NCBI GenBank assembly: GCA_030374805.1
Contig: JARGSG010000189.1
Coordinates: 1,488,001-1,552,000, forward strand
Direction: 5' to 3'
Length of the DNA: 64,000 nt
Source of the DNA: Gracilaria gracilis
Lineage: Eukaryota; Rhodophyta; Florideophyceae; Gracilariales; Gracilariaceae
Position numbers and translations under genes: made by a program. The notes under the pieces were generated by a model. It saw nothing but the letters and a program-made list of their open reading frames with translations, had not been told where the DNA came from and did no database searches. This document shows positions 41,586 through 51,132 of the stretch, one piece after another. Numbering within the stretch: the first letter of the stretch is position 1; each line of letters begins with the position of its first letter.

Positions 41586-42405
41586 GCGGTCCGAGTTATC
41601 TTCCAGCTTCACCGGCCACGGCGCGTGGACAGGGGTCCGGGGTGGAGTGGCGCTTCATCAGTGCCATGATGAAGCGTCACTCCACCCCGGACCGCTGTCC
41701 GAAAATTTTTTTTTTTCACGTGGACAGCGGTCCGGAATGTCGTCCAGCTTCATCAGCCACGGCGCGTAGACAGCGGTCCGGGGTGTCGTCCAGCTTCGTC
41801 AGCCACGGCGCGTTGACAGCGGTCCGGGGTGGAGTGACGCTTCATCAGTGCCATGATGAAGCGTCACTCCACCCCGGACCGCTGTCCGAAAATTTTTTTT
41901 TCACGTGGACAGCGGTCCGGAATGTCGTCCAGCTTCATCGGCCACGGCGCGTAGACAGCGGTCCGGGGTGTCGTCCAGCTTCGTCAGCAACGGCGCGTGG
42001 ACAGCGGTCCGGGGTGGAGTGACGCTTCATCAGTGCCGTGATGTACTTCACCCCGGACCGCTGTCCGAAAATTTTAATTTTTTTTTCGCGTGGACAGCGG
42101 TCCGAGGTGTCGTCCAGCTTCATTGGCCGTAGACAGCGGTTCGGGGTGGAGTGGCGCTGCATCACGGCACTGATGAAGCGCCACTCCACCCCGGACCGCT
42201 GTCTGAAAAATTAAATTTTTTTGCCGTGGACAGCCGTCCAGGGTGTCGTCTAACTTCTTACGCCACAGCACGTGGACAGCCGTCCGAGGTGTCGTCCAAC
42301 TTCATAGGCCACTGCGCATGGACAGCGGTCCGGGGTGGTGTGGCACTTCATCAGGGCACTGATGAAGCGCCACACCACCCCGGACCGCTGTCCATGCTGA
42401 AAACT
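41586..42405. repeat. Array of five long hairpins with T/A tracts
   Basis: Five palindromes of about 70-75 bases (near 41627-41700, 41815-41887, 41999-42067, 42131-42204, 42320-42393). Each begins with GGACAGCGGTCCGGGGTGG or a close variant and returns as CCACCCCGGACCGCTGTCC, with a loop near ATCAGTGCCATGAT. The first four are followed by an A/T tract such as GAAAATTTTTTTT. Between them sit shorter repeated units with GTCGTCCAGCTTC and ACAGCGGTCCG. Spacing is about 185 bases except between the third and fourth (132). Short ORFs through it reflect only the repeat. It lies at the centre of the 14.3-kb element, in the gap between divergent genes. Confidence 0.9.
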
Positions 42406-42712
42406 TGACGGACGCAATTCATTTTTTCCCTTCAAATCTGGGGGCCTTTATTCTATGGCTACACGTACGTAGTAGTTATGAAGATCATTTATCTTTCTAA
42501 ATAAAGCGATAGTGAATTTTAAAACGGGAAATACGGAACCCCTTGAGTTCAACCCTATATTGAGCGGGCGCAGTGTTCGGTCAGGAAGTGAAGGCAACGA
42601 ACTTGATTGAGAAGGATACGTCCACTATAAGTTCTCGCGAGCATTCTCGACGGTCGTAATCCACGTTTCGAATTGTTTGAACCCTTTGTACCCAACATGG
42701 CGCCTCTGAACC

Positions 42713-42718
42713 ATAAAA
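42713..42718 (+). promoter_or_regulatory. TATA-like box before the gene at 42766
   Basis: ATAAAA inside CCATAAAAGGGGGTGG, 48 bases upstream of the ATG. Distance is short but plausible for a core promoter. Confidence 0.4.
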
Positions 42719-42765
42719 GGGGGTGGGAGTCAGCGCGATCGAAGAGGAACAGCGAGGGGTCATAA

Positions 42766-45011
42766 ATGGCGCCGTTTACGCGAGGAAGAGAAAAGGCGAA
42801 GGTCTCCACGCCTCGTAGGCTGAAATCGCGTTCCGAGCGGGGAACACCGCGCGCGATGATGAAGAAGACGAGTACTCCCGCGCCACATAAGGTAAAAGGT
42901 GGCGACTCTGTATCTTTGTTCATCAGCCTTGGAGAGGACAAGAACAGGGTTGAAGTTGGTACTGCGGAAGTACGTGACGTGGGGCCTGCTGGTGGTACCG
43001 GGAAGGGGCTCTGCTGTTCGCTGCATGGCCATCTTCCAAGCGCCACTGCCTTAGAGGGTGAGGATTTGGTGGTTATCTGGAGGACGAATATTTCAAGTCA
43101 TCTAGACGCGAAGTACCCTTACCGTTTCCCAGGTCCAGAGGATCCCCGGAGTAAGCTCGCCGAATTGTTATCGGCTGGGTTGTATGCCTGGGATACGTCG
43201 ATGATGGCCTCAATTGAGATTCCGCAGAGTCCCACTTGGCACCCCACTCCGCACCCTGGGGCCGGAAAGTCGTCCACCTCTCAGCCTGAGAGTGAAGATG
43301 TTGAGGAGGTCAAAGAATCGGCTGAGCATTCCTCTAAAACCGCCAAACTCCAGTCTCCACCAACAAGAGGAGGAGGACGAAGAGGTTCTAAAGGGATGAA
43401 CAAACCGGTGGAAGCAATTGAGAGGGTTAACATCGTGGTTGACTCCGATGACGATGTTGTGGAGGTTATTGGACTACTAAGGCTTCCCTGGGTGGAACTG
43501 AGAGAGATTTGTTCGATGAAGGAGATAGAGTTCCGTCGGATGAGGTGGACCCCACGCTGCCGCTACCGAAGATATCTCTCGCCGACTATGTGCAGCAGCG
43601 GTTGACGACGGATATCGAGATCATTGAAATCCCGAAGAAGACTGTTCGCAGTGTGAACCTGGCGCACAAGGAGGCCACGAAGATGAAGTACCGCAACTTT
43701 GGTTGGCTTCCCTCCGTCGGTTCGATTGCCGTTACACTTGTAGGCGATTTGGATGCGAGTGACATCGTTGACGGGAGACTTGTGCTGCCTGTAACACTTA
43801 TAGATCACCGATTTCTTGTGTTACAGAACCTGCGTGAGGAAGGAGGGAAGTGGGAGGATATGGTGAAGTCTCTGGATGTTGTGTTATGGAGGAGGAAGGA
43901 TAATAATCCGACGGTCATGAATGAAGTGCTAGGACTTGGCAATCTCCTGAACGAGATGAGCTCCAATGTTCTGAAGATGTCTTTCGCAGACAAGCTTCAC
44001 AGCACGGTGTCCTTCGTTGAAAACATCATTGACGAAGGAGGAGTGGATGTGAGGAAGGTGACGCCGAAACAGATAGCCGGCGCGTTGAAAAGAAGTGAGG
44101 TTATCGGGGACTATAGTATGCGTCACTTCAATCGCTATGCGGCACTGGTTCTGAAGTTGGTCTAAAGCGAGGGGCTTCTACAATTCTTTGAGAAGGTGTG
44201 TGAGGAGGAGCGGCCGCTGACGCTCACACATGTCTCCAGTGACCTCCTTATAAAACTCGCAGATGGGGAATTCCGTTTTGTCGTTTGTTGCTTGCAATGG
44301 CATATGCGACCGAGAATGTTCTCTGCAGGGAAGACGGGCCGTTTTGGGGATATGAGGAAGCACTTCTTTCAGTGTGCAATTGGTATGTTTAGGCTTTGCG
44401 ACATGACTGCCAAGAGGAAGAAGATGACAGTTGAGGAAGTGATGCAGACGGTTCTCAAGATTGGAGGAAAGGGGGTATCTGTCTTGGAATATCTCGGGAA
44501 GCAAACATCGAAAATGGAGCTCGCGGGAGCAAAGCGTTTGTGGGACGGGATGGTGTCTAGGAGGGTGAAGACTGCAGGTAACAAGCTGGAACAACAATTT
44601 AAAGTACCGCTGCGGAGTTCAGAGGAAGAGGAGGTTGTAGAGGAGGTTATTGAAGAGGTTATGGAAACGGGGGCGACGGCCAGGGCTCCATCTGCTGAGT
44701 TGAAGAACAATCCCATGGTGGTGGAAAGCCTTGAACCGGAACCACCGGTGTCAAGACGTAGCACAAGACGTAAGGTGGTTCCGGGTCGCTTGAGAGAAGA
44801 GGAGGTTGGACGGGTTGTGTGGAAGAAGAGGAAAACGAGGAAGAGAACTTCTGTTGTGCTTACTGACGACGAAAATGAAGATGATGTGCAACCTGCCCCG
44901 GAGCGAAGAAGGAAGGGTACGGTGAACACATCTTCTGTAGACATACCTTCGGAGGTTGTTAACCTGTTCAGGAAAATGACGAGGACTGCATTGAAGAAGT
45001 TCTTTAAGTAA
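42766..45011 (+). pseudogene. Large unrecognised protein of the 14.3-kb element
   Basis: ATG 42766 opens a basic N-terminus (MAPFTRGREKAKVSTPRRLK). The frame moves once near 43450-43480, after the acidic VDSDDDVVEV, and then continues in one frame to 45011 except for a single TAA at 44163-44165. With these two breaks ignored it would be about 750 residues. A conserved-looking core (RNFGWLPSVGSIAVTLVGDL, RFLVLQNLREEGGKWEDMVK, LGLGNLLNEMSSNVLKM) is followed by FRFVVCCLQWHMRPRMF and a highly charged tail (RSTRRKVVPGR, KKRKTRKRTSVVLTDDENED). I do not recognise the family. The charged tails suggest a nuclear DNA- or chromatin-associated protein. Confidence 0.55.
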
Positions 45012-45026
45012 CAGAAAATCAATGTG

Positions 45027-46558
45027 ATGTCGTCCAGTGAGGGCGAGGAGGAGAGCGGTAGTGGTGAGAAGGATAGTGGATTTGTTGGGGATGAACCGGG
45101 GGGGAAGGTGAAGGAGGAATGCGTAGCTTTGAGGATAACAATCCGAATGTTCTCCCGAAGGGGATGAAGACAGCTGGGGAGTATACTGGGGGATCAGATA
45201 TGTCGTGGACGAATATGGTGAGTGCACTGCCGAGTGAGTGGCCGGAAGGGAAGAATGCTGTGAAACACCAGCACCCGTGGATGGATATGCTTCACCTACG
45301 AAAGCAGCATAGGGCGGGGTGTTTAACGGTGGAGTATTTGAGGGCGGTGCATCACGCGGTGTACTGGCATGCAGCCCAAAATGTGCAGAAGGAACTGGGG
45401 ACTACAAAGGAACCAGTTCTTGGGGTGAAGCTTCCGTTGAAGGGAAAGCCGAAAGAGGAGGAAGAGGCTCTTTGGATGGCGGCGATGGAGAGGGATGACC
45501 TCGCGCGAGAGTATTTTGCTGCGAAGAGTATGGAGTTAATGGAGAGAGGATTCTGTGTGCTGGAGGAATTTGGAAGTGACGAAGGCATGTCAGATGAGGC
45601 GAAGAAGAGGGGGGTGGTGTTGGATGAAGATGTGACAGAGAGTATGTTGGAGTTCTTTCACAAGGATTTCTTGGAACAGCCGGACCTCAAGTTCGAGGAG
45701 AACCGCAAGAGATGGAACCCTATCATCAGTTCGGGAGATGGGAAGGACGCGGGGGATAGGATGCAGGGCATTGGGCGATACATTACCACGGAGAAACGAA
45801 TTGTGGATTACAGGGAATCGGATGAGAAGAATTTGATGATGGTGAGAAAGAGGGTGTTGTTGGGTGCTAGGTTTGGGCAGATAGCAGCCGCTCTTCGTCT
45901 GTGTAACAACAGTAGGGTGAAGAAGAGGATTTATGCGCCGGAAACAGGAGAACGTGTGTTGTGTACGGGGGAGGGATGCCGGAGGCAGGTGTTGCACACC
46001 GATTTCCGAGGGTTGACGAATGTGGAGAAGAACAATGGGGAGATTCCAGGATTCTTCATGATGGCCTCCTTGGGGAGCTTTTTTATGATATGGGTATGTG
46101 AGAGGTTACATAATATGTAGGTGACGGGTGACAAGAGTTTGAAGAGGCTGTCTCGTACGATGGTTTTGAAGAAGTTCAGGGTTCCACCGTACTCCATGTT
46201 TATTGGAAGGGGAGATGTGGTTCATGCTGGGGCTGGGTAAATGGATGCGCTGGTGAAAGAGAATTGTCTATGGTATCACATGTACTTTGTGCCCGAGGGA
46301 TACAAGCTCCCTGATGCGGTGCACAGGCAGCCTGCTTTTCGGCCCAAATTCTTAGATGAGAAATTTGGACTCGGGGAAGACCCGAACGACCAGCTGGACG
46401 AGGAGGAAAGTTCTGTGAGCAAATTTGGAATGGAGGAAGAGGAAGTTGGAGAGGAGGATTACGAAGAGGAAGATGACGAGGTACAAGGCCACAAGGCTGA
46501 TAACACGGATGGGGACTACGAGAAGGGACCGATGATAATGGATTATGAGGAGGACTAG
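45027..46558 (+). pseudogene. 2-oxoglutarate/Fe(II)-dioxygenase-like protein of the 14.3-kb element
   Basis: ATG 45027 (MSSSEGEEESGSGEKDSGFV); the frame moves one base at a run of seven G near 45100 and then stays constant to 46558, broken by TAG 46118-46120 and TAA 46238-46240. The core shows RRQVLHTDF (H and D at 45995-46003), a hydrophobic strand FFMMASLGSFFMIWV, then VPPYSMFIGRGDVVHAGAG with the distal His, and WYHMYFVPEGYKLPD. This H-x-D...H arrangement with 'GD.vHaGa' and a final aromatic strand is the double-stranded beta-helix pattern of 2OG/Fe(II) oxygenases common in algal and mobile-element proteins. The C-terminus is very acidic (EEEEVGEEDYEEEDDEV). Substrate unknown. Fold assignment is by motif only. 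Confidence 0.6.
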
Positions 46559-46762
46559 ATAAAACATGTAGGGCGTGTAGTGTTATGTGTGTGAGATTGA
46601 GGTGACTTGACTAGTACTGAGAAATGAACGAATGTTTTGATATAATGTGAGCATAAAAGGATTGTTGAAGAAAGAAAATGAGTTACAAAGCGTGGGGTAA
46701 GCAGAGAGAGTATTGTGCGAAGATATCTTTTTTTACAAAATGAGACCAAAGTAGTACTGGTA

Positions 46763-47596
46763 CTAAAAGAGTATGTCTTTTCTAAAGACATTGACATAGT
46801 TGGTGTGAAAAGGGGCAGGGTCAGCCAAGCCCGCTCTCTTGGTATCCTCGGAGGAAAGGTAGAAGTAAGCATTTCTGAATTCGTACTCAGAGAATGAGGC
46901 GTGGAAGGAGGTAAGAGTGCCGCCGTAGGCGAGGAGGGATTGTACCGTGGAGGGGATATTGTAGGAGATAGCTGTGTTGGAGGAGACTATGCCGAGTAGT
47001 TCTTTCATTATCGTTGAGATTATGGTATTGTAGCGGGTGGCCACGTCATGCATGGTAATGAAACCGTGGGAGGCACCAACTGGGTTGAATGAAGAGATCC
47101 AGACGAGCTTTTCGTAGTAGGATTTAGAGAAGGCGTCTTCATCAACGATATTGCAAGTGAGACCTGCGTTAAAGAAGCGTTGTGATAGTGCGAAAGCCCT
47201 TTTTCCGGTGACAGTTGTGAAGCCGTTAAGAGTAAGAGGCGTGATGCCATTCTGTGGAGGTGCAGCGAAAGTGGGTACGGCGATGTAAAGAACTGCTCGT
47301 GTGGTGTGATGAAGACCATGTTTTGAAAGAATGGGAAGAATGTGGCCGTTCTGAATGAAGACCAAGTCTTGTCTGCGAGATGGAGGGCAGGAGCGAATTA
47401 CTGTTTCCAACAAGTTGCTCCTGCCGCAGAAGAAAATGGGACCTTGCGGAATGCTGTCTGCGGCTATGAAATCTTGGAGTGAAAGAATGGTATCTTGAGG
47501 GGTACCGTGGTCGTAAAGCATGGAACCAATGCGGCCTCTGCATACAACAACAGCTGGGGTGTGGGAGGAGCGGAGAAAAGAGGAAGGCGAGGTCAT
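46763..47596 (-). CDS. Rossmann-fold oxidoreductase-like protein (ketopantoate-reductase-like)
   Basis: 277 codons, intact, ATG 47596. A nucleotide-binding start VVVCRGRIGSMLYDHG replaces the usual GxGxxG. Then come PIFFCGRSNLLETVIRSCPP and RRQDLVFIQNGHILPILSKH ('dlvflqNG'), and the helical C-terminal domain YYEKLVWISSFNPVGASHGF ('a..EKLiWis.f..vGa.hgg'). This matches a conserved algal and plant family related to 6-phosphogluconate dehydrogenase and ketopantoate reductases, NAD(P)H-dependent in general; the substrate is not known. It is the only gene in the element without a stop or frame change, and it runs against its neighbours. It may be captured cargo. Family name is recognition from pattern, not from a search. 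Confidence 0.6.
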   Translation of the reverse strand: MTSPSSFLRSSHTPAVVVCRGRIGSMLYDHGTPQDTILSLQDFIAADSIPQGPIFFCGRSNLLETVIRSCPPSRRQDLVFIQNGHILPILSKHGLHHTTRAVLYIAVPTFAAPPQNGITPLTLNGFTTVTGKRAFALSQRFFNAGLTCNIVDEDAFSKSYYEKLVWISSFNPVGASHGFITMHDVATRYNTIISTIMKELLGIVSSNTAISYNIPSTVQSLLAYGGTLTSFHASFSEYEFRNAYFYLSSEDTKRAGLADPAPFHTNYVNVFRKDILF

Positions 47597-48025
47597 TATG
47601 TCGAGTTTGTTGGATGCTGTGAGGAGATATTATGCTACAGGAGAGGAAGGGAGAGATGCTTAAGTAGAGAAGGGCGTTGCCGATGTATACATCGATAAAG
47701 TGGTTTCAGAGGAAAAGATAGTTTTTATGACTAAGTATTTGAAAGAATGAGGTAGGTGGGTATGAAGGGATTAGGACTGATGAATGTGTTTATGAAAAGA
47801 GATGTGTCGAAATGAAGTATAAAGAGGAAGATGTAATGGAAAGGAGTTAAGGAACGAGCGCTGTGGATTGGTTTTGTGGGATGGTACTGAAAGGAAAAAA
47901 CGAAAATATGGAAATATCTGGGAGAAATGGAGTTTTTGGGGAATGGCGGGAAATTGAAGTATGGAAAATTGTGATACAAATAGACCTGCGGGGTAGAGGG
48001 GTGTGTGGCCACGATTGTAACAGCT

Positions 48026-49068
48026 ATGATCAGGGGTGGCAAGGACGAGGGTTGTGGTAAGTCGCTCAGGCCTGTTCAAGTCGTTTATCGCCGGACGCCG
48101 TCTTTTCTCGGGATGTCGAATGGATACGTTGGTGACGAGGAGCTAATGGCTCTGCTGCATAGAACGAAAGTGCCAGAGACGCCGCCGCGGAAGGAGGGCG
48201 GGGGTACTGAGGGGGTTTGTGTAAGTCAGAGAGTTTGTAATGGGGATGGAGGAGGCGGTGGAGGTGATGGGGATGGGGATGGAGGAGGAGGACCGGAGGG
48301 AAGATTTATGGGGGAGATGGAGGAACGGGTGAGGAAGCTTGGAGGGAGTTTGAAGGAGCACTTCGACGACATGCTGTCGGAGATGGTGGCAGACATCGGA
48401 GGGGTGGTGCTGAGTGTGTCGGAGGTTGGGGTGCCGATGGAATTGATTTCGACGATTCGGAAGAGGATGAAGTTGACTGGGGTGGGGGCTGTGGGGCATG
48501 TGAATGGGATGTTGAAATGCGTGGGGAGGGAGATGGGGAGGCTGCGAAAGGAGAACATGGGGCTGAAGGGTAGGGTTGAAGTGTTGGAGGAGCAAGTGGG
48601 ACAGGTGGAGAAGGCGTGCAAATTGCTGATGGAGTTGAAGGAAATTGTGAGAGGAGGGGAGGTAGGGGTGGGAGGGGGAGCAGGTAAAGGGGCGCCGGTG
48701 ACGCCTGGTTCTCGGGGTGGGCGGGGGAGTGTGAGGGAGAGGGGGGAGAAGAGAAGGGAGGAGAAGGTGTGGGGAGTCGACTGAAGAAGAGGGAGAAGGG
48801 TGGGGTGATGGTGGACGAGGATGGGAAGGTGATTTTGCCGCCGCAGCTGCCGGGTGGCGCGCCCTTAGTGGGTTTCGGGAGTGCGGCGGCGGCTGCGAGG
48901 ACGGCGGAGCGTATATTGAAGGATCAGGAGGAGAAGAGGCTGGGAGGGGTTGGGAGCCGCTTTGGGGCTAGGAGGGGGTACCAGAATGGAGATAGTTGTC
49001 CGTCGGACTTCTTTACCTTCACCTTTAAGGAAACTGAGACTCAGGAGCCGAATGCCGAGTTGGAATAA
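48026..49068 (+). pseudogene. G-rich coiled-coil protein of the 14.3-kb element
   Basis: Best starts are ATG 48026 (MIRGGKDEGC) or 48113 (MSNGYVGDEELMALLHRT). A Gly/Asp repeat (GGGGGGDGDGDGGGG) lies near 48240, followed by long amphipathic helices (MEERVRKLGGSLKEHFDDML and GRVEVLEEQVGQVEKACKLL) typical of coiled coil. The frame ends at 48784 and seems to continue in another frame to 49068 (VILPPQLPGGAPLVGFGSAA, then AARTAERILKDQEEKRLGG) after a shift in G-rich sequence. No known domain. It ends about 240 bases before the right terminal repeat. Confidence 0.45.
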
Positions 49069-49157
49069 ACCAGCGCTGGTGACCCGAGAGTAAATTTGTT
49101 GAGTGCTTTTGACGACTGCGACGAATGTGTGGGAACGGGCAGTGGCGCACGAACTGC

Positions 49158-49319
49158 AAACTAGCATACAACTTCAACAAATGGAGTTCAACTGCGGCAC
49201 GTGGAAATGCGATTTCCAAAAAATATTTTTCTGCCTTGCCAACTAGCGCAATCTGCGAAATTGCTAGTTTTTTCGGACTTTTATTTTCATAACTAGCCAT
49301 CTAGCATACTAAACTAGCA
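49158..49319. repeat. Right subterminal TGCTAGTTT boxes
   Basis: Exact copies at 49158 (inverted), 49262 (direct) and 49311 (inverted, within the terminal repeat), plus degenerate copies such as AACTAGCGC and AACTAGCCA between them. Confidence 0.7.
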
Positions 49320-49336
49320 TTCCGAGAACACCGACG
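49311..49336 (-). repeat. Right terminal inverted repeat of the 14.3-kb element
   Basis: Reverse complement matches 35005-35030 at 25 of 26 bases. Confidence 0.85.
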
Positions 49337-49339
49337 AAT

Positions 49340-50354
49340 GATGGTGGTGTGTGGTAGTGGGGACGGCTAGAAATTTATTCAAAAGCGGCCTTTGCTCGCC
49401 GTTCAAATAGATGTGGGTATACGTTACGTATTTGCTGCGATCAATAATGACTGGCAAAAATTAGGGGTTAATTGTTTTCAGTTTACTAGGAGAAGCCTCA
49501 GGAAAACATATTTTACTACGTTTGGAAATTGTTGGTATGAGTAATTCGTTCAGACGGTTCTAAGGTGTAATTTTGTCTTTATTGTTTGTTATGTACATAT
49601 CAAATAAACTCTTTGCAATGAAAAAGAAACGTGTTTATATTTTCGTCTGCAATGAAATAAAAATTAAGTCGTTTGCTGGAAAAACATATTTAGAAAGATG
49701 CGTAAAGTTTTATTCATATATTTCTATTTTTTGATTCATATGTTGTAAGTGCTTATGTTTCGATGACAAAAGAAAAATCTTTTCTTATGTCTCATAGGAA
49801 GTGTAGTATTGTTCTAAAGACGTAATGCCTTCGGTTTCGCTTCTGAGATTATGCGTTGAAAGGATTTATGTAAAAGTTCGGTAATTTCAAACAATCTATA
49901 CTTAGCAAAAATTTTCAAATTTTTGGGTGCGTCCGACCTATACTTCTCGTTTGGGTCTAGAGCCCATATAATATCCTACATCGTAGACACTAGACAGGGA
50001 ATCTACAGAAAAATGCATGAACAATGGTATCCACTTCCTCTGCCTCTATTATGACGGATTTTGACGCGTGGGAAAAAGCCTTAAAAGGGCGCCATCGATC
50101 CCTGAGCTGATCCGACTCGCCAAGAAGCTTTGTGACCTGGCTTCTTCGGGCGAAAGTGAGCACATGCTCCATACTTCCACAGCGGAACTTGGGAGTCGGC
50201 CATGTGCCAGAGCGGCGGCACGGAGGGGATGTCACACAGACCTTCGACCCAAACCAACTTTGACCATAACTTACAGAGATGAAGGACAACACTCCTTGGA
50301 GGCGATTTGAGGTACTTAGTTAATTTCCGCATCATGCGTTAGTAGATATATATA
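49340..50354. other. No convincing gene
   Basis: AT-rich from about 49430 to 49960. AATAAA-like words near 49600 and 49660 occur without an upstream ORF. Short ORFs at 50000-50310 on both strands overlap and have no motif. Confidence 0.4.
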
Positions 50355-51132
50355 TGAGCTACACCGCTATTAGCGTGTCGCCTCGCTGAGGTAATTTCCA
50401 CACATGTACACGTGGATTGCACGGCTCGAGGCGTCGCTTAGCGGGTGTGACTAGCACACGTGTAGCACGGATATGCCAGAGGCAGTGCACCAGCATTGCT
50501 GTATTTACTTAGATATTTTATAGATTATTTTGCCCGGCGCACCCACTGTCAGTGGTGCGCCGAGCTCAGTACTTAGAGGGTTGAGCACCGCTCCCGCAAG
50601 TAAACTGCCCCTTGCCAAGCAAGGGCTTCTGGCTCTAACTATCACGCCTTCGCGGATTGTTCACCTCCAAGTGGAGTGACGACTGCGTTGTTTACGTATA
50701 GTTACCCACCCTTGTGGCGCTCAGAGTATAACCACTATTTGTGTGTCTCGTTCCGACCTATTGTCGTATACTCGCCCCTGTATTGGGTTTGCTTTATTCT
50801 CTCTCTCTCTTTCCCACTCTGGTGGTTTGCTTTCTCCCCTTTTTGGGTTTGCCTTTTTGCCCTGTTCGCAGTGGCCCGTTTCCGACACCTTGTCGTTGCC
50901 GTGCTACTTTCTTTCGAGGACTCATCTCGTGACCGTGTGAACACGTGAATCTCTACCGACTACTAATCAGTCTAACGCTCCGACGCGTGTCGTGGTGGTT
51001 TGACCTCGGATTTACACCCGGCTGAGCTGTGTCATTCCCGGAGTGCTCCGTTCGCTGTGCTGCCCTGTCGGAGGAAAGATTCCGAACGTCTTCGTGAGCC
51101 TGTGCTTTTCCCGCCAAAGGCGTTGCTTCACA
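50355..51132 (+). repeat. gypsy-family LTR copy (solo or fragment)
   Basis: About 780 bases align along their length with the 5' LTR at 57719-58515: both start TGAGCT near a TATATA word, share GATTGTTCACCTCCAAGTGG, CGTATAGTTA, and end near TTTTCCCGCC...GTTGC...ACA. No Gag or Pol follows within 1 kb, so it may be a solo LTR or part of a broken element. No target duplication was identified. Short ORFs inside are not genes. Confidence 0.7.

Larger units (their letters stand above)
35005..49336. mobile_element. 14.3-kb multi-gene DNA transposon with Plavaka/CACTA-like transposase
   Basis: Terminal inverted repeats 35005-35030 and 49311-49336 match over 26 bases with one mismatch (CGTCGGTGTT[A/C]TCGGAATGC then TAGTTT). 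Both ends carry extra TGCTAGTTT boxes within 200 bases. Flanks allow a CG or ACG target duplication, which cannot be fixed exactly. The inside holds a transposase, at least five more genes on both strands and a central hairpin array. The + strand is C-rich left of about 41 kb and G-rich right of about 42.5 kb regardless of gene direction. Frame changes and stops in several genes suggest a decayed copy. Superfamily assignment rests on the transposase motifs and is inference. Confidence 0.75.

Noticed and set aside
41586-42405. CRISPR-like array
   Set aside because: Units are long palindromes with related, not unique, sequence between them, and the context is a eukaryotic transposon.
41642-42435. 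ORFs through the hairpin array with repeated 'SGP.CRPASSA'-like peptides
   Set aside because: They arise from the DNA repeat in both strands and frames; the palindromic structure, not a protein, is the organised feature.
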